Shown here: positions 15,908 to 24,175 of the stretch, piece by piece
Position numbering within the stretch: position 1 is the stretch's first letter
How the letters are laid out: each line of letters begins with the position of its first letter
Assembly (NCBI RefSeq): GCF_000955955.1
Contig: NZ_JYJG01000271.1
Coordinates: forward strand, 1 to 35,220
DNA length: 35,220 bases
Direction: 5' to 3'
Source: Lentzea aerocolonigenes
GTDB lineage: Bacteria; Actinomycetota; Actinomycetes; Mycobacteriales; Pseudonocardiaceae
Position numbers and translations under genes: made by a program
The notes under the pieces: generated by a model
Database searches by the model: none
Seen by the model: the letters and a program-made list of their open reading frames with translations, nothing else
Told to the model about the DNA's origin: nothing

Positions 15908-16698
15908 GCGTGGTCGCGGCCGAAGTGTCGAAGTGGGCGGTGCGGGACGTCTCCTTCGAGCTGCCGCCGGGCAGCGTCACGGCACTTGTGGGGGCCAACG
16001 GCTCCGGCAAGTCGACGTTGCTGAACGTGCTGGCCGGGCACCTGCCACCGGAGAACGGGCACGCGTCGATCGCGGGCCGCGTGGCGTACGTGCCGCAGCA
16101 CAAGCCGATGTACAAGAACTTTAAGGTGGCCGACGTCCTGCAGTTCGGCCGCCGCATGAACGACGTCTGGGACAACGAGCGCGCCGACGGCTGGCTCACC
16201 CGGTTCAAGGTGCCGCGCAGGTTGCAGATCGGCGACCTGTCCGGCGGCCAGCGCACGCACGTGACGCTGGCGCTGGCCCTGGGATCCAAGCCGGACGTGC
16301 TGATGCTCGACGAGCCGCTGTCCGAACTGGACCCGCTCGCCCGCCGCAAGGTCATGCGGGAGCTGCTGACCGAGGTCACCGACAACGGCATGACGCTGAT
16401 CTTCTCCACGCACGTCGTCGCGGAGATCGGCGGCGTGGCCGACAGGTTGCTGCTGCTCGGAGACGGCCGCCTGCTGGTGGACGGCGACACCGACCAGCTG
16501 CTCGAACAGCACGTTCTCTACACGGGTCCACGTGAGGAGACCTCGCCTGTGGAAGGGCCCGTGGTGCTCGCGAAGCACAGCAAGTCGCAGTCGCAGTACC
16601 TCGTGCGCTCCGGCGGCACGCAGATCGACGAGCCCTGGACCGCCCGGTACGTGACGCTGGAGGAGCTGGTCGTGGCCCACCTGGAGCGTGCCGCATGA
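15904..16698 (+). CDS. ABC transporter ATP-binding protein
   Basis: 264 aa. Walker A GANGSGKST at about residues 30-38, Q-loop YVPQHK, signature LSGGQ, Walker B VLMLDEP, H-loop FSTH. After the nucleotide-binding domain a ~55-residue C-terminal extension (LLEQHVLYTGPREE...) is present, as in drug/bacteriocin-type exporters. It energises the permease whose ATG overlaps its stop (ATGA). The substrate is unknown; YtrA-controlled exporters often respond to cell-wall-active compounds. Confidence 0.92.
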   Translation: MSVVAAEVSKWAVRDVSFELPPGSVTALVGANGSGKSTLLNVLAGHLPPENGHASIAGRVAYVPQHKPMYKNFKVADVLQFGRRMNDVWDNERADGWLTRFKVPRRLQIGDLSGGQRTHVTLALALGSKPDVLMLDEPLSELDPLARRKVMRELLTEVTDNGMTLIFSTHVVAEIGGVADRLLLLGDGRLLVDGDTDQLLEQHVLYTGPREETSPVEGPVVLAKHSKSQSQYLVRSGGTQIDEPWTARYVTLEELVVAHLERAA

Positions 16699-17648
16699 GC
16701 GCACTTCTCTGGCTGACCTGGCGTCAGCACCGCTGGTCGATCGCCGGCGCCGCGGTCCTCGCCCTGTTCTGCGCCTACGGCCTCATCAGGACCGAGACGT
16801 GGGCCACGGCGGACAACTCGATGCCGATGAGCGGCTTCTACGGCCTGATGGTGCAGCTGATCTTCGGTGGCGTGATCGGCGTGTTCTGGGGTGCTCCGCT
16901 GATCTCCCGCGAGCTGGAGGAACGCACGTACTTCGTGGCGTGGGGCCAGGACGTCACACCCGTGGACTGGTTGCGCGGCAAAGCGATCGTGCTCGGCGTG
17001 CTGGCAGCGCTGCTCGGTGTGGTCGTCGGGCTCGGTGACGGACACGTGGGTTCGCAGCCGGCGTGGTCGTCCTTCGAATCGCACCCGGTCGTGCAGATGG
17101 GCTACGCGCTGTTCGGGCTCGCTCTGGGTGTGTTCATCGGTCTGCTCACCAGGCACGTGGTGACGGCGATCGCGGCGACGCTGGTCTTCTACACGTTCTC
17201 CCGCATGCTGCTGTCGGTGTTCCTGCGCGACCACTACCTGCCGACGGCCCGAGTGGTCTCCCGCTGGGAGAACACCCCGGACATCCCCAGGGGTGCGATG
17301 GAGCTCGGCGGCGGCTTCGTCGGCAGGGACCTGAGCCCGGTGTCGGTGACGGACGCGTGCGAAAAGCACGTCAACCTGAACACCTGCATGCGCAACTCGG
17401 GCAGTGCGGTCGGCACCTACGTCGACTACCAGCCGGTCGAGCGGATCACGGCGTTCCGGTTCATCGAGTTCGGCGTGTTCGCGCTGCTCGCCGGTGGGCT
17501 GTTCTACCTGACGTTCCGGCTGCTGCGACGCGGCGGCGGGTGGAAGCCGTCCCGTTCCCACCGCCGCATCTCCTCTGCCGCCGAGTCCTCAGGCGCCGAG
17601 CCGGTTCAGAGCACGCCGGCCGTCGCCGCCGCCCAGGCCGAGGGGTAG
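16695..17648 (+). CDS. ABC-2-type transporter permease
   Basis: 317 aa with about six hydrophobic segments (near 15-35, 50-70, 98-118, 138-155, 160-180, 253-275). The start MSALLWLTWRQHRW resembles actinobacterial permeases of YtrA-regulated exporters. A large loop between the last two helices (about 183-250) holds two cysteines (ACEKHVNLNTC) that could form a disulphide outside the cell. The C-terminus is a low-complexity Ser/Ala tail whose last 43 nt overlap the end of the convergent epimerase gene. Confidence 0.85.
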   Translation: MSALLWLTWRQHRWSIAGAAVLALFCAYGLIRTETWATADNSMPMSGFYGLMVQLIFGGVIGVFWGAPLISRELEERTYFVAWGQDVTPVDWLRGKAIVLGVLAALLGVVVGLGDGHVGSQPAWSSFESHPVVQMGYALFGLALGVFIGLLTRHVVTAIAATLVFYTFSRMLLSVFLRDHYLPTARVVSRWENTPDIPRGAMELGGGFVGRDLSPVSVTDACEKHVNLNTCMRNSGSAVGTYVDYQPVERITAFRFIEFGVFALLAGGLFYLTFRLLRRGGGWKPSRSHRRISSAAESSGAEPVQSTPAVAAAQAEG

Positions 17649-18364
17649 CGCGGCCGGAAGCCGAGTTCCCGTTGCGCGCGGTTCGTCGACGCGATGCCGT
17701 GCCACGGGTCGAACTCCTGCTGAACGGTCTCACTGGGGGTGAGGCCGTTCAGCAGGTGCAGTTCAACGGCCGTGGCAGGGCTGTCGTCCGCCACGTTGAA
17801 GATCCCGCTCGCCCCGGTGTCGAGGACCTGCCCGATCGCCTGGGCGACGTCGGCGTGGTGCACCAGGTGCAGCCGCTGGTGGCCGGGCCAGTGCGAGGCC
17901 CAGCGCATCGCTTCTTCCAGGTGCGGGTCGCCGTCGCCGTAGACGAAGGCCAGCCGCAGGACCGTGGCCTCCCTGGTGTCCAGCACCGCCCGCTCACCGA
18001 GCGCCTTGGTGCGGGCGTACTCGCCGAACTCCTGGCCAGGGCTCGCCGGATCGTCCTCGGTCGCGGGCCTGCCCAGGCCACCGGGGTAGACCAGGGTCGT
18101 GCTGATGTGGATGAACAGCGGCACCTTCGCGCTGGCCTCGGCGAGTGCTCGCGTGCCGTGCACGTTCACTGCCTCGTGGTCGGTGCTCGTGCGGAGGGCG
18201 GCGGCAACGTGCACCACTGCATCCACGTCGTTCACCAGCTCCTCGACCGCCTTGGTGTCCGCGAGCCGGTGTTTGAACGCGCGCACGTCGTGACCCTGCT
18301 CCTGCAGCCTGGGAAGAAGCCTGCTGCCGACCCGTCCGGTCGACCCCGTCATCGCGATCTTCAT
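17606..18364 (-). CDS. NAD(P)-dependent epimerase/dehydratase family protein
   Basis: 252 aa, extended short-chain dehydrogenase fold. Seen: dinucleotide loop TGSTGRVG at residues 6-13, DAVVHVAA, HISTTLVY, catalytic YARTK (YxxxK), and LRLAFVYGDGDP. The substrate is not evident; relatives act on nucleotide sugars or other carbonyl compounds. It is divergent from an XRE/MmyB-type regulator, a common pairing in which the regulator controls the oxidoreductase. Confidence 0.82.
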   Translation of the reverse strand: MKIAMTGSTGRVGSRLLPRLQEQGHDVRAFKHRLADTKAVEELVNDVDAVVHVAAALRTSTDHEAVNVHGTRALAEASAKVPLFIHISTTLVYPGGLGRPATEDDPASPGQEFGEYARTKALGERAVLDTREATVLRLAFVYGDGDPHLEEAMRWASHWPGHQRLHLVHHADVAQAIGQVLDTGASGIFNVADDSPATAVELHLLNGLTPSETVQQEFDPWHGIASTNRAQRELGFRPRYPSAWAAATAGVL

Positions 18365-18397
18365 GTGTCCCAGCGTGTTCTCGCACTGCCGACGCAG

Positions 18398-18418
18398 CCA
18401 GGGACGATCGATACCTGG
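18398..18418. promoter_or_regulatory. Inverted repeat between epimerase and XRE regulator
   Basis: CCAGG and CCTGG arms flank an 11-nt spacer containing CGATCG. It lies in the 67-bp divergent gap, next to the XRE -10 element, so it is a candidate operator for the regulator. Confidence 0.35.
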
Positions 18419-18419
18419 T

Positions 18420-18425
18420 TACGGT
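18420..18425 (+). promoter_or_regulatory. -10 element, leaderless XRE regulator
   Basis: TACGGT ends 6 nt before the ATG at 18432; no Shine-Dalgarno. Confidence 0.5.
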
Positions 18426-18431
18426 GGTGGC

Positions 18432-19259
18432 ATGCGTGAACTGGCCGGCTTCCTGCGCAGCCGCCGCGAGCGGATGGCGCCGATCGGGGACGGGCGGCGC
18501 CGCACTCCTGGCCGTCGCCGGGAGGAGATCGCGGCCGCTGCGGGCGTGTCGATCGACTACTACACACGCCTCGAACAAGCCCGTGGACCGCATCCGTCCG
18601 TGTCCGTGCTGCACGGCATCGCACGCGCGTTGGAGCTCAATGCCGATGAGCGCGCGCACTTGTTCCGTCTGGCAGGTGAAGCGGTGCCGGAGGAGCCCGC
18701 GTCGCGCGAGGTGCGGCCCGGTGTCCAGCTGCTGCTCGACCGGTTGCGCGACGACATCGCGTTGGTGATGACCGACCTCGGTGACGTCCTCGCGTGGACT
18801 CCGCGAGCCGCTCTGGTGCACCCCGGCCTGCGTCCGGGCCTGAACCTGCTCCGGGCGTTCTTCCTGACCGAGTCCGGCCGGATACCGGAGGAGGAGCGCG
18901 AGGACGCCGCCCGCGCCCATGTCGCTGATCTCCGGGCCACGCTCGCCCGTCGCCCGGCTGCGCAGCCGCTGGTCGACGAGCTGATGGCGAGCCCGCTGTT
19001 CGCGCGGCTGTGGGCGGAGCACGACGTGGCGGTGCGCCGGTCGGACCGCAAGCGGATCCGGCACCCCGTCGCGGGCCTGCTGGAGTTCGACTGCGAGGTG
19101 CTCGGCGCGCCTGAGCACGACCAGCGGCTGGTGATCCACACCGCACCTGAGGGCAGCGTCACCGCGCGACGGCTGGCTCTGCTGGTGAGCGCGGAAGAAG
19201 CCGCAGGTAGGATGCCTGAACCGTGGACTCCCGTACCCGTCTCCCCGTCGTCGGCATGA
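18432..19259 (+). CDS. XRE-family regulator with MmyB-like ligand-binding domain
   Basis: 275 aa. An N-terminal helix-turn-helix (residues about 3-75: RELAGFLRSRRERM, RREEIAAAAGVSIDYYTRLEQARG, VSVLHGIARAL) is followed by a ~190-residue MmyB-like domain (LDRLRDDIALVMTDLGDVLAWTPRAALV ... LEFDCEVLGAPEHDQRLVIHTAPEGS). This fold binds small or lipidic ligands in described members. ATG at 18432 is the family start. Divergent from the epimerase, its likely target. It overlaps purK by 37 nt. Confidence 0.88.
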   Translation: MRELAGFLRSRRERMAPIGDGRRRTPGRRREEIAAAAGVSIDYYTRLEQARGPHPSVSVLHGIARALELNADERAHLFRLAGEAVPEEPASREVRPGVQLLLDRLRDDIALVMTDLGDVLAWTPRAALVHPGLRPGLNLLRAFFLTESGRIPEEEREDAARAHVADLRATLARRPAAQPLVDELMASPLFARLWAEHDVAVRRSDRKRIRHPVAGLLEFDCEVLGAPEHDQRLVIHTAPEGSVTARRLALLVSAEEAAGRMPEPWTPVPVSPSSA

Positions 19260-20410
19260 TCGGCGGCGGGCAGCTCGCCCGCATGACGCACCAGGCCGCG
19301 ATCCCGCTCGGCCAGTCGCTTCGCGTGCTCGCCGTCTCCGAGAACGACCCCGCCGCGTTGGTCGCGCGGGACGTGGTGCTCGGCACGCACACCGACCTGG
19401 ACGCGTTGCGCGCGTTCGCGAAGGGCTGCGAGGTCGTCACGTTCGACCACGAGCACGTGCCGTCCGAGCACCTGCGCGCGTTGGTCGCCGAGGGCGTGAA
19501 AGTGCATCCGGGGCCGGACGCGCTGCAGTACGCGCAGGACAAGCTGAAGATGCGGGTGCGGCTCGCCGAGCTCGGGCTGCCGGTGCCGCCGTTCGCCGAG
19601 GTGCACGAGGTCCGCGACGTCATGAAGTTCGGCGCGGCGCATGGCTGGCCGTGCGTGCTGAAGGCGATCCGCGGCGGCTACGACGGCCGCGGCGTGTGGA
19701 TGCTGAACCAGCCGCACAGCGCCGAGCTGGTCGTCCCCGAGCTGCTCGAGGCCGGGACGCCGTTGATGGTCGAGCAGTGCGTGCCGATGCGCCGCGAGCT
19801 GGCGGCCGTGGTCGCGCGCTCACCGTTCGGGCAGGGCGCGGCGTGGCCGGTCGTCGAGACGGTGCAGTCGGACGGCATCTGCGTGGAGGTGCTGGCGCCG
19901 GCTCCTTCTTTGGACGGTGCCGCCGCCCAGGAGCTGGCTCTGAAGGTCGCCGATGCGTTGGGCGTCGTGGGCGTGCTGGCCGTGGAGCTGTTCGAGACGG
20001 CCGACGGGGTCGTGGTGAACGAGCTCGCGATGCGCCCGCACAACTCCGGCCACTGGTCGATCGAGGGCGCGCGCACCTCGCAGTTCGAACAGCACCTTCG
20101 CGCGGTCCTCGACTACCCGCTGGGCCGCACCGATCTGATGGCTCCTGCCGTGGTGATGGCGAACGTGCTGGGCGCGTCCGATGTTCCGGCGATGGGCCCG
20201 GACGAGCGCTTGCACCACCTCTTCGCGCGCTTCCCCGACGCGCACGTGCACCTCTACGGCAAGGAGGAACGACCGGGCCGCAAGATCGGGCACGTGACGT
20301 TCCTCGGCGACGACATGGCTTCGGTGCGTTCGCGCGCCCGCTTGGCGGCGGACTGGTTGTCCACCGGCGTTTGGTCTGACGGATACGACATTCACGGGAG
20401 CTCGGAGTGA
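19223..20410 (+). CDS. purK: 5-(carboxyamino)imidazole ribonucleotide synthase
   Basis: 395 aa, ATP-grasp enzyme that carboxylates AIR to N5-CAIR in purine synthesis. Seen: [13 protein letters not shown] at the N-terminus, [25 protein letters not shown] (ATP-binding), and [25 protein letters not shown] (metal and substrate site). GTG 19223 with AGGTAGGA upstream. It overlaps purE by 4 nt (GTGA), the usual co-translated pair. Confidence 0.96.
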   Translation: MDSRTRLPVVGMIGGGQLARMTHQAAIPLGQSLRVLAVSENDPAALVARDVVLGTHTDLDALRAFAKGCEVVTFDHEHVPSEHLRALVAEGVKVHPGPDALQYAQDKLKMRVRLAELGLPVPPFAEVHEVRDVMKFGAAHGWPCVLKAIRGGYDGRGVWMLNQPHSAELVVPELLEAGTPLMVEQCVPMRRELAAVVARSPFGQGAAWPVVETVQSDGICVEVLAPAPSLDGAAAQELALKVADALGVVGVLAVELFETADGVVVNELAMRPHNSGHWSIEGARTSQFEQHLRAVLDYPLGRTDLMAPAVVMANVLGASDVPAMGPDERLHHLFARFPDAHVHLYGKEERPGRKIGHVTFLGDDMASVRSRARLAADWLSTGVWSDGYDIHGSSE

Positions 20411-20895
20411 CTCAGGTTGGCGTGATCATGGGCAGCGACTCGGACTGGCCGGTGATGAAGGCGGCCACCGAGGCGCTCGCCGAGTTCGACGTCTCGTTCG
20501 AGGTGAGCGTCGTCTCCGCGCACCGCACCCCGCAGCGCATGCTGGATTATGCAGTTTCCGCTGCTTCGCGGGGCTTGCGGGTGATCATCGCTGGGGCCGG
20601 CGGCGCTGCCCACCTGCCCGGCATGGTCGCCTCGGCCACCGTGCTCCCGGTCATCGGCGTGCCCGTGCCGCTGAAGTACCTCGACGGCATGGACTCCCTG
20701 CTCTCGATCGTGCAGATGCCCGCGGGCGTTCCCGTTGCCACTGTGTCTGTTGGTGGTGCTCGCAACGCGGGTCTGCTGGCCGTGCGGATGCTTGCTTCTG
20801 GGGATGCCGCGCTGCAGGAGCGCATGGCTCGTTTCCAGGCGGAACTCGAGCAGCTCGTACTAGACAAGGACGCGGCGCTGCAGAAGTCCCTCTGA
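20407..20895 (+). CDS. purE: N5-carboxyaminoimidazole ribonucleotide mutase
   Basis: 162 aa, class I PurE that converts N5-CAIR to CAIR, directly after PurK. Seen: [22 protein letters not shown] (catalytic His region), [12 protein letters not shown], and [30 protein letters not shown]. The length is that of the octameric bacterial enzyme. GTG start overlaps the purK stop. Confidence 0.96.
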   Translation: MTQVGVIMGSDSDWPVMKAATEALAEFDVSFEVSVVSAHRTPQRMLDYAVSAASRGLRVIIAGAGGAAHLPGMVASATVLPVIGVPVPLKYLDGMDSLLSIVQMPAGVPVATVSVGGARNAGLLAVRMLASGDAALQERMARFQAELEQLVLDKDAALQKSL

Positions 20896-20974
20896 GTGCT
20901 CAACAGCACACCAGCGTCTCGTGTGAACGGGCGCTAACATCGTGCTGAGTACTCGCTACCGGGAGGTAACAAAG

Positions 20975-22138
20975 GTGAACCCGAGCTTCGGCACCTACCA
21001 GCTCGCCGAGGAGCACGAGGCGCTGCGAGAGGCCGTCCGCTCGCTCGCCGAGAAGGAGATCAAGCCGTTCGCGGCCGAGGTCGACGAGAACGAGCGCTTC
21101 CCGGTAGAGGCCCACAACGCCCTGGTCAAGTCAGGCTTCGCGGCCGTCCACGTCCCCGAGTCGTACGACGGCCAGGGCGCGGACTCCGTGGCCACCTGCA
21201 TCGTGATCGAGGAGATCGCTCGCGTCTGCGCGTCGTCGTCCTTGATCCCCGCGGTCAACAAGCTCGGCACGATGCCGATCCTGCTGTCGGCCTCCGAGGA
21301 GCTCAAGCAGCTCGTCATGCCGTCCATCGCCTCGGGCGAGGCCATGGCGTCCTACGCTCTCTCGGAGCGCGAGGCGGGTTCCGACACCGCCTCGATGCGC
21401 ACGCGTGCCGTTCTCGACGGCTCGGACTGGGTGCTCAACGGCACCAAGTGCTGGATCACCAACGCCGGCGAGTCCACCTGGTACACGGTCATGGCCGTGA
21501 CGGACCCCAAGGCGCCCAAGAAGTCCCAGGGCATCTCCGCGTTCGTCGTGCACAAGGACGACCCGGGCTTCTCGGTCGGCCCCAAGGAGCGCAAGCTCGG
21601 CATCAAGGGCTCGCCGACCCGCGAGATCTACTTCGAGAACTGCACGATCCCTGCTAACCGCATCATCGGTGAGCCGGGCACGGGCCTGAAGACGGCTCTC
21701 CGAACCCTGGACCACACCCGCCCGACGATCGGCGCGCAGGCCGTCGGCATCGCGCAGGGCGCTCTCGAGGCAGCCGTCGCGTACGTCAAGGACCGCAAGC
21801 AGTTCGGCAAGTCCATTTCGGACTTCCAGGGCGTGCAGTTCATGCTCGCCGACATGGCGATGAAGATCGAGGCCGCGCGCCACATGGTCTACGTCGCCGC
21901 TGCGAAGGCCGAGCGTGGGGAGCCGAACATCGGTTTCATCACCGCCGCTGCCAAGTGCTTCGCCTCCGATGTGGCCATGGAGGTCACCACCGACGCGGTG
22001 CAGCTGTTCGGTGGTGCGGGGTACACGCGGGACTTCCCGGTGGAGCGGATGATGCGCGACGCCAAGATCACGCAGATCTACGAGGGCACGAACCAGGTGC
22101 AGCGCGTCGTGATGTCGCGCGCGGTGCTCAACGGCTGA
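20975..22138 (+). CDS. Acyl-CoA dehydrogenase (FadE25-type)
   Basis: 387 aa, FAD-dependent; oxidises acyl-CoA to 2-enoyl-CoA and passes electrons to ETF. Seen: YALSEREAGSDTASM (FAD/substrate), WITNAG, LDHTRPTIGAQAVGIAQGAL, KDRKQFGKSISDFQGVQF, and IYEGTNQVQRVVMSRAVL containing the catalytic glutamate. GTG 20975 is chosen because GGGAGGT lies 9 nt upstream; an in-frame ATG at 20942 would add 11 unlike residues. The position after purE matches the mycobacterial fadE25 locus (from memory). A second, diverged copy of its last ~20 codons lies 230 bp downstream. Confidence 0.93.
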   Translation: MNPSFGTYQLAEEHEALREAVRSLAEKEIKPFAAEVDENERFPVEAHNALVKSGFAAVHVPESYDGQGADSVATCIVIEEIARVCASSSLIPAVNKLGTMPILLSASEELKQLVMPSIASGEAMASYALSEREAGSDTASMRTRAVLDGSDWVLNGTKCWITNAGESTWYTVMAVTDPKAPKKSQGISAFVVHKDDPGFSVGPKERKLGIKGSPTREIYFENCTIPANRIIGEPGTGLKTALRTLDHTRPTIGAQAVGIAQGALEAAVAYVKDRKQFGKSISDFQGVQFMLADMAMKIEAARHMVYVAAAKAERGEPNIGFITAAAKCFASDVAMEVTTDAVQLFGGAGYTRDFPVERMMRDAKITQIYEGTNQVQRVVMSRAVLNG

Positions 22139-22366
22139 AACAGCAAGATCATCACTTCGGGTCGCGGCCTGGAGGCGCCTGGTTCTCATGATCGGGCCGC
22201 CCCCAGGCCGTAATCTTGTGAGCCGCCGAACACGGCGTTGGTAGCCAGCCGTGCCCGCTCGTGGCTGGACGGCACCAGGTGCGTGTACGTCCAGGTTGAT
22301 GCCCGAGGTGTGGTTGATCAAATCCCAGGCCGTCCACAGGCCGTCGAACGTCAGAAAGCGTCGAGA

Positions 22367-22429
22367 ATCACCGAGGGCACGAACCAGGTCCAGCGCGTCG
22401 TGATGTCGCTCGCCGTCCTCGACGGCTGA
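22367..22429 (+). pseudogene. Duplicated 3' end of the acyl-CoA dehydrogenase gene
   Basis: This stretch encodes ITEGTNQVQRVVMSLAVLDG-stop, the same as the end of the gene at 20975-22138 apart from four changes, and the DNA is nearly identical over the central part. No start codon or upstream homologous sequence accompanies it. It is a remnant: either the original 3' end displaced by an insertion, or a partial duplication. The 228-bp stretch between the two copies (22139-22366) shows no convincing gene. Confidence 0.75.
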
Positions 22430-22435
22430 ACTCGT

Positions 22436-22467
22436 GCTGAGGAGCCGGTCACTGCCGGCTCCTCAGC
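22436..22467 (+). terminator. 13-bp perfect hairpin downstream of the duplicated end
   Basis: GCTGAGGAGCCGG and CCGGCTCCTCAGC flank a 6-nt loop, 6 nt past the stop of the remnant. This is the position expected for the terminator of the acyl-CoA dehydrogenase gene, now about 300 bp from the intact gene. There is no T-run. It overlaps the end of a minus-strand fragment. Confidence 0.6.
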
Positions 22468-22601
22468 TTGCGCTGTGCGACGGCGAGATCGTCCCAGCCG
22501 TCGCTGAAGACGGTGTGGAAGAACTCCTCCGACGCACCGTAGAGACGTACATCGGGCGTATCTCGACGTACGCGGCCTTCCAGTTCGGCGACGTCACTGC
22601 A
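22449..22601 (-). pseudogene. Orphan C-terminal coding fragment, unidentified
   Basis: A ~50-codon minus-strand stretch encodes a protein-like sequence (DVAELEGRVRRDTPDVRLYG, then SEEFFHTVFSDGWDDLAVAQ, KLRSRQ-stop) with normal composition, but upstream the frame loses coherence and has no convincing start or ribosome site. It looks like the 3' remnant of a gene once following the CxxC-protein gene. The family was not recognised. Confidence 0.35.
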
Positions 22602-22656
22602 GGCTCCCGGTCTCGGCGGCGGTGCACACACTTGATCGGGAGCCGCGCGAGGAGCA

Positions 22657-23277
22657 TTACAAGCCAAGTCGCGTGGCATTCTCCTCGACCGGTACGAGGG
22701 TGCATCCGCGCAGCTCGCGGACCAGAGCAGAAGCGAGAACCCGGCGCACCGCAGGATCGTCGTAGGCGAAGTTCCCTGCGGTGACCGCTGACGGTGCCAG
22801 CACGCTTCGCCGGTACAGCGCCCCGCGGACACCCGCGATCGGGCACTCCCTGACGCGAACCACCACTGCGCCGCGCCTCAACGCAGGGCACAGCAGCATC
22901 GCGACCGGCACGCACGACAGGCACACCGGCGGCTCCACCGATGCCATGCCTTCCGGCCACTGTGGCCAGTCGTCGCTGTGATCCCGTTGCAGCCAAAGGA
23001 CACCGTCGTCGTTCTGGTCAGCGGGTCCGCCACAAACCTGACACAGCAACAGTTCCATCGCGCGTCGCTGTCGCAGCGGATGTACCCGAGCGAACTCGGG
23101 CCGCCCGACGCCACGCCGCAGAGCGGTCTGCTGCCACAGCACACCGTGCCGATCGCGGTCGCTCAGCAGTTCGTTTGCGTATCCGATGCGGTGATCCGGC
23201 CGCTCCACAAGCACGCACGGCAGATCTTGTTCGGCACTCCACGCGGTGATGTACGGCGCGACGGGCACGCTCGGCAT
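22657..23277 (-). CDS. Conserved actinomycete protein with two CxxC motifs, unknown function
   Basis: 206 aa, no signal peptide or membrane helix. The start MPSVPVAPYITAWSAEQ and body (GRPEFARVHPLRQRRAM, LLCQVCGGPA, GVLWLQRDH, PPVCLSCVPVA) belong to a family I recall as frequent next to GntR regulators in Streptomyces and relatives, always annotated hypothetical. The CQVC and CLSC pairs could bind one metal such as zinc. ATG at 23277. It follows the HutC-type gntR gene with a 67-bp gap containing two copies of the operator box, so it is very probably controlled by that regulator. Confidence 0.75.
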   Translation of the reverse strand: MPSVPVAPYITAWSAEQDLPCVLVERPDHRIGYANELLSDRDRHGVLWQQTALRRGVGRPEFARVHPLRQRRAMELLLCQVCGGPADQNDDGVLWLQRDHSDDWPQWPEGMASVEPPVCLSCVPVAMLLCPALRRGAVVVRVRECPIAGVRGALYRRSVLAPSAVTAGNFAYDDPAVRRVLASALVRELRGCTLVPVEENATRLGL

Positions 23278-23289
23278 GTTGACCACCTG

Positions 23290-23301
23290 TTCTGTACAGA
23301 A
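23290..23301. promoter_or_regulatory. GntR operator box 1
   Basis: Perfect palindrome TTCTGTACAGAA (extended by G/C to 14 bp), 13 nt upstream of the CxxC-protein ATG. Confidence 0.7.
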
Positions 23302-23325
23302 CTCAGCCACGACAGTGAAGCGCAG

Positions 23326-23337
23326 TTCTGTACAGAA
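23326..23337. promoter_or_regulatory. GntR operator box 2
   Basis: A second identical TTCTGTACAGAA box, 36 bp from box 1 in the same gap between gntR and its target gene. Confidence 0.7.
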
Positions 23338-23344
23338 AGGCAAG

Positions 23345-24109
23345 TCAGTCTTCGGTTGTGAACTTGTACTCGAGCACGTAAGCCGCCGAGTCGAGAACCA
23401 TCTCGTTGACCTCGACTGGCTGGTCATCGGCTGTGAAAGCCGTCCGCACGATGAGGATCACCGGCGTGCCCTGGGCGAGGCCCAGCAATTCACGTTCGGT
23501 GTCTCGCGGCATGCGGGCGCGGAGCTCCTCGCGGAAGCGAGTGGGCCCGTGGCCCAGCTCCTTGAGCCTGGCGTACGCGCCACCGTCGCCCGTGTTGATC
23601 TCAGCGATCGCGGAACCCGCGACGAGCGCTTCCGGGTAGTACGACGTCGCGAGCTGCACCGGCTTGTCGTCGACTACGTACCTGCGACGCCGCACCACCA
23701 CGCGGGCGCCGTCGTCGAGCCTGAGGACCTCGGCGACCGCGGCCGGCGGAAGCTCGACTTCGACCGTCACGCCCTCGGTTCGCGGCCGCGTGCCGACGTC
23801 GGTGTTCCAGATCGGCTTGCCTGATCCCCAGGAAGTGTTGGCCTGCAACCGGTCGGGAGACACGCGCCTGATCGGCTTGAACTCGCGGACGAACGTTCCG
23901 GATCCGCGCTTGGCGGCGATCAGACCCTCGTTCTTCAGCACGTCCAACGCTCGGCGGGCGGTTGGCTGCTCCACTCCGTACTGGCTCATGAGGTCGTTCT
24001 CGCCGGGAATGCGGCTGCCGGGCGGCAATGAGCCGGCGTCGATCTGCCGGCGGAGGTCGTTCGCGATGTCCCGATAGCCAACGCGCCCTGGCTGGGCGTT
24101 GTCGGTCAT
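23345..24109 (-). CDS. GntR-family (HutC/UTRA) regulator
   Basis: 254 aa. An N-terminal winged helix (residues 9-75: GYRDIANDLRRQIDAGSLPPGSRIPGENDLM, ARRALDVLKNEGLIAAKRGSGTFV) is joined to a UTRA effector domain (about 100-250: VVVRRRRYVVDDKPVQLATSYYP ... TERELLGLAQGTPVILIVRTAFTADDQPVEVNEMV). The ligand is unknown. ATG 24109 is preceded by GAGGAG; the longer frame is rejected. An operator half-matching the two downstream boxes sits just upstream, so autoregulation is likely. Confidence 0.9.
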   Translation of the reverse strand: MTDNAQPGRVGYRDIANDLRRQIDAGSLPPGSRIPGENDLMSQYGVEQPTARRALDVLKNEGLIAAKRGSGTFVREFKPIRRVSPDRLQANTSWGSGKPIWNTDVGTRPRTEGVTVEVELPPAAVAEVLRLDDGARVVVRRRRYVVDDKPVQLATSYYPEALVAGSAIAEINTGDGGAYARLKELGHGPTRFREELRARMPRDTERELLGLAQGTPVILIVRTAFTADDQPVEVNEMVLDSAAYVLEYKFTTED

Positions 24110-24134
24110 GAGCCATCTCCTCGGCGGGTCGCAG

Positions 24135-24146
24135 TTCTGTACAGCG
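24135..24146. promoter_or_regulatory. GntR operator box 3 (autoregulatory)
   Basis: TTCTGTACAGCG shares the first 10 bp of boxes 1 and 2 and lies 25 nt before the gntR ATG. Confidence 0.6.
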
Positions 24147-24175
24147 ACCAAGCTACCCCGCGTGAGTGGGAGGCT

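Noticed and set aside
22238..22429. Open frame ending in the duplicated acyl-CoA dehydrogenase tail
   Set aside because: Its first ~43 codons are not protein-like and there is no ribosome site; only the last 21 codons are a remnant.
22139..22429. Programmed frameshift or readthrough joining the two acyl-CoA dehydrogenase ends
   Set aside because: The intact gene already has a complete C-terminus and stop; the spacer is not coding.
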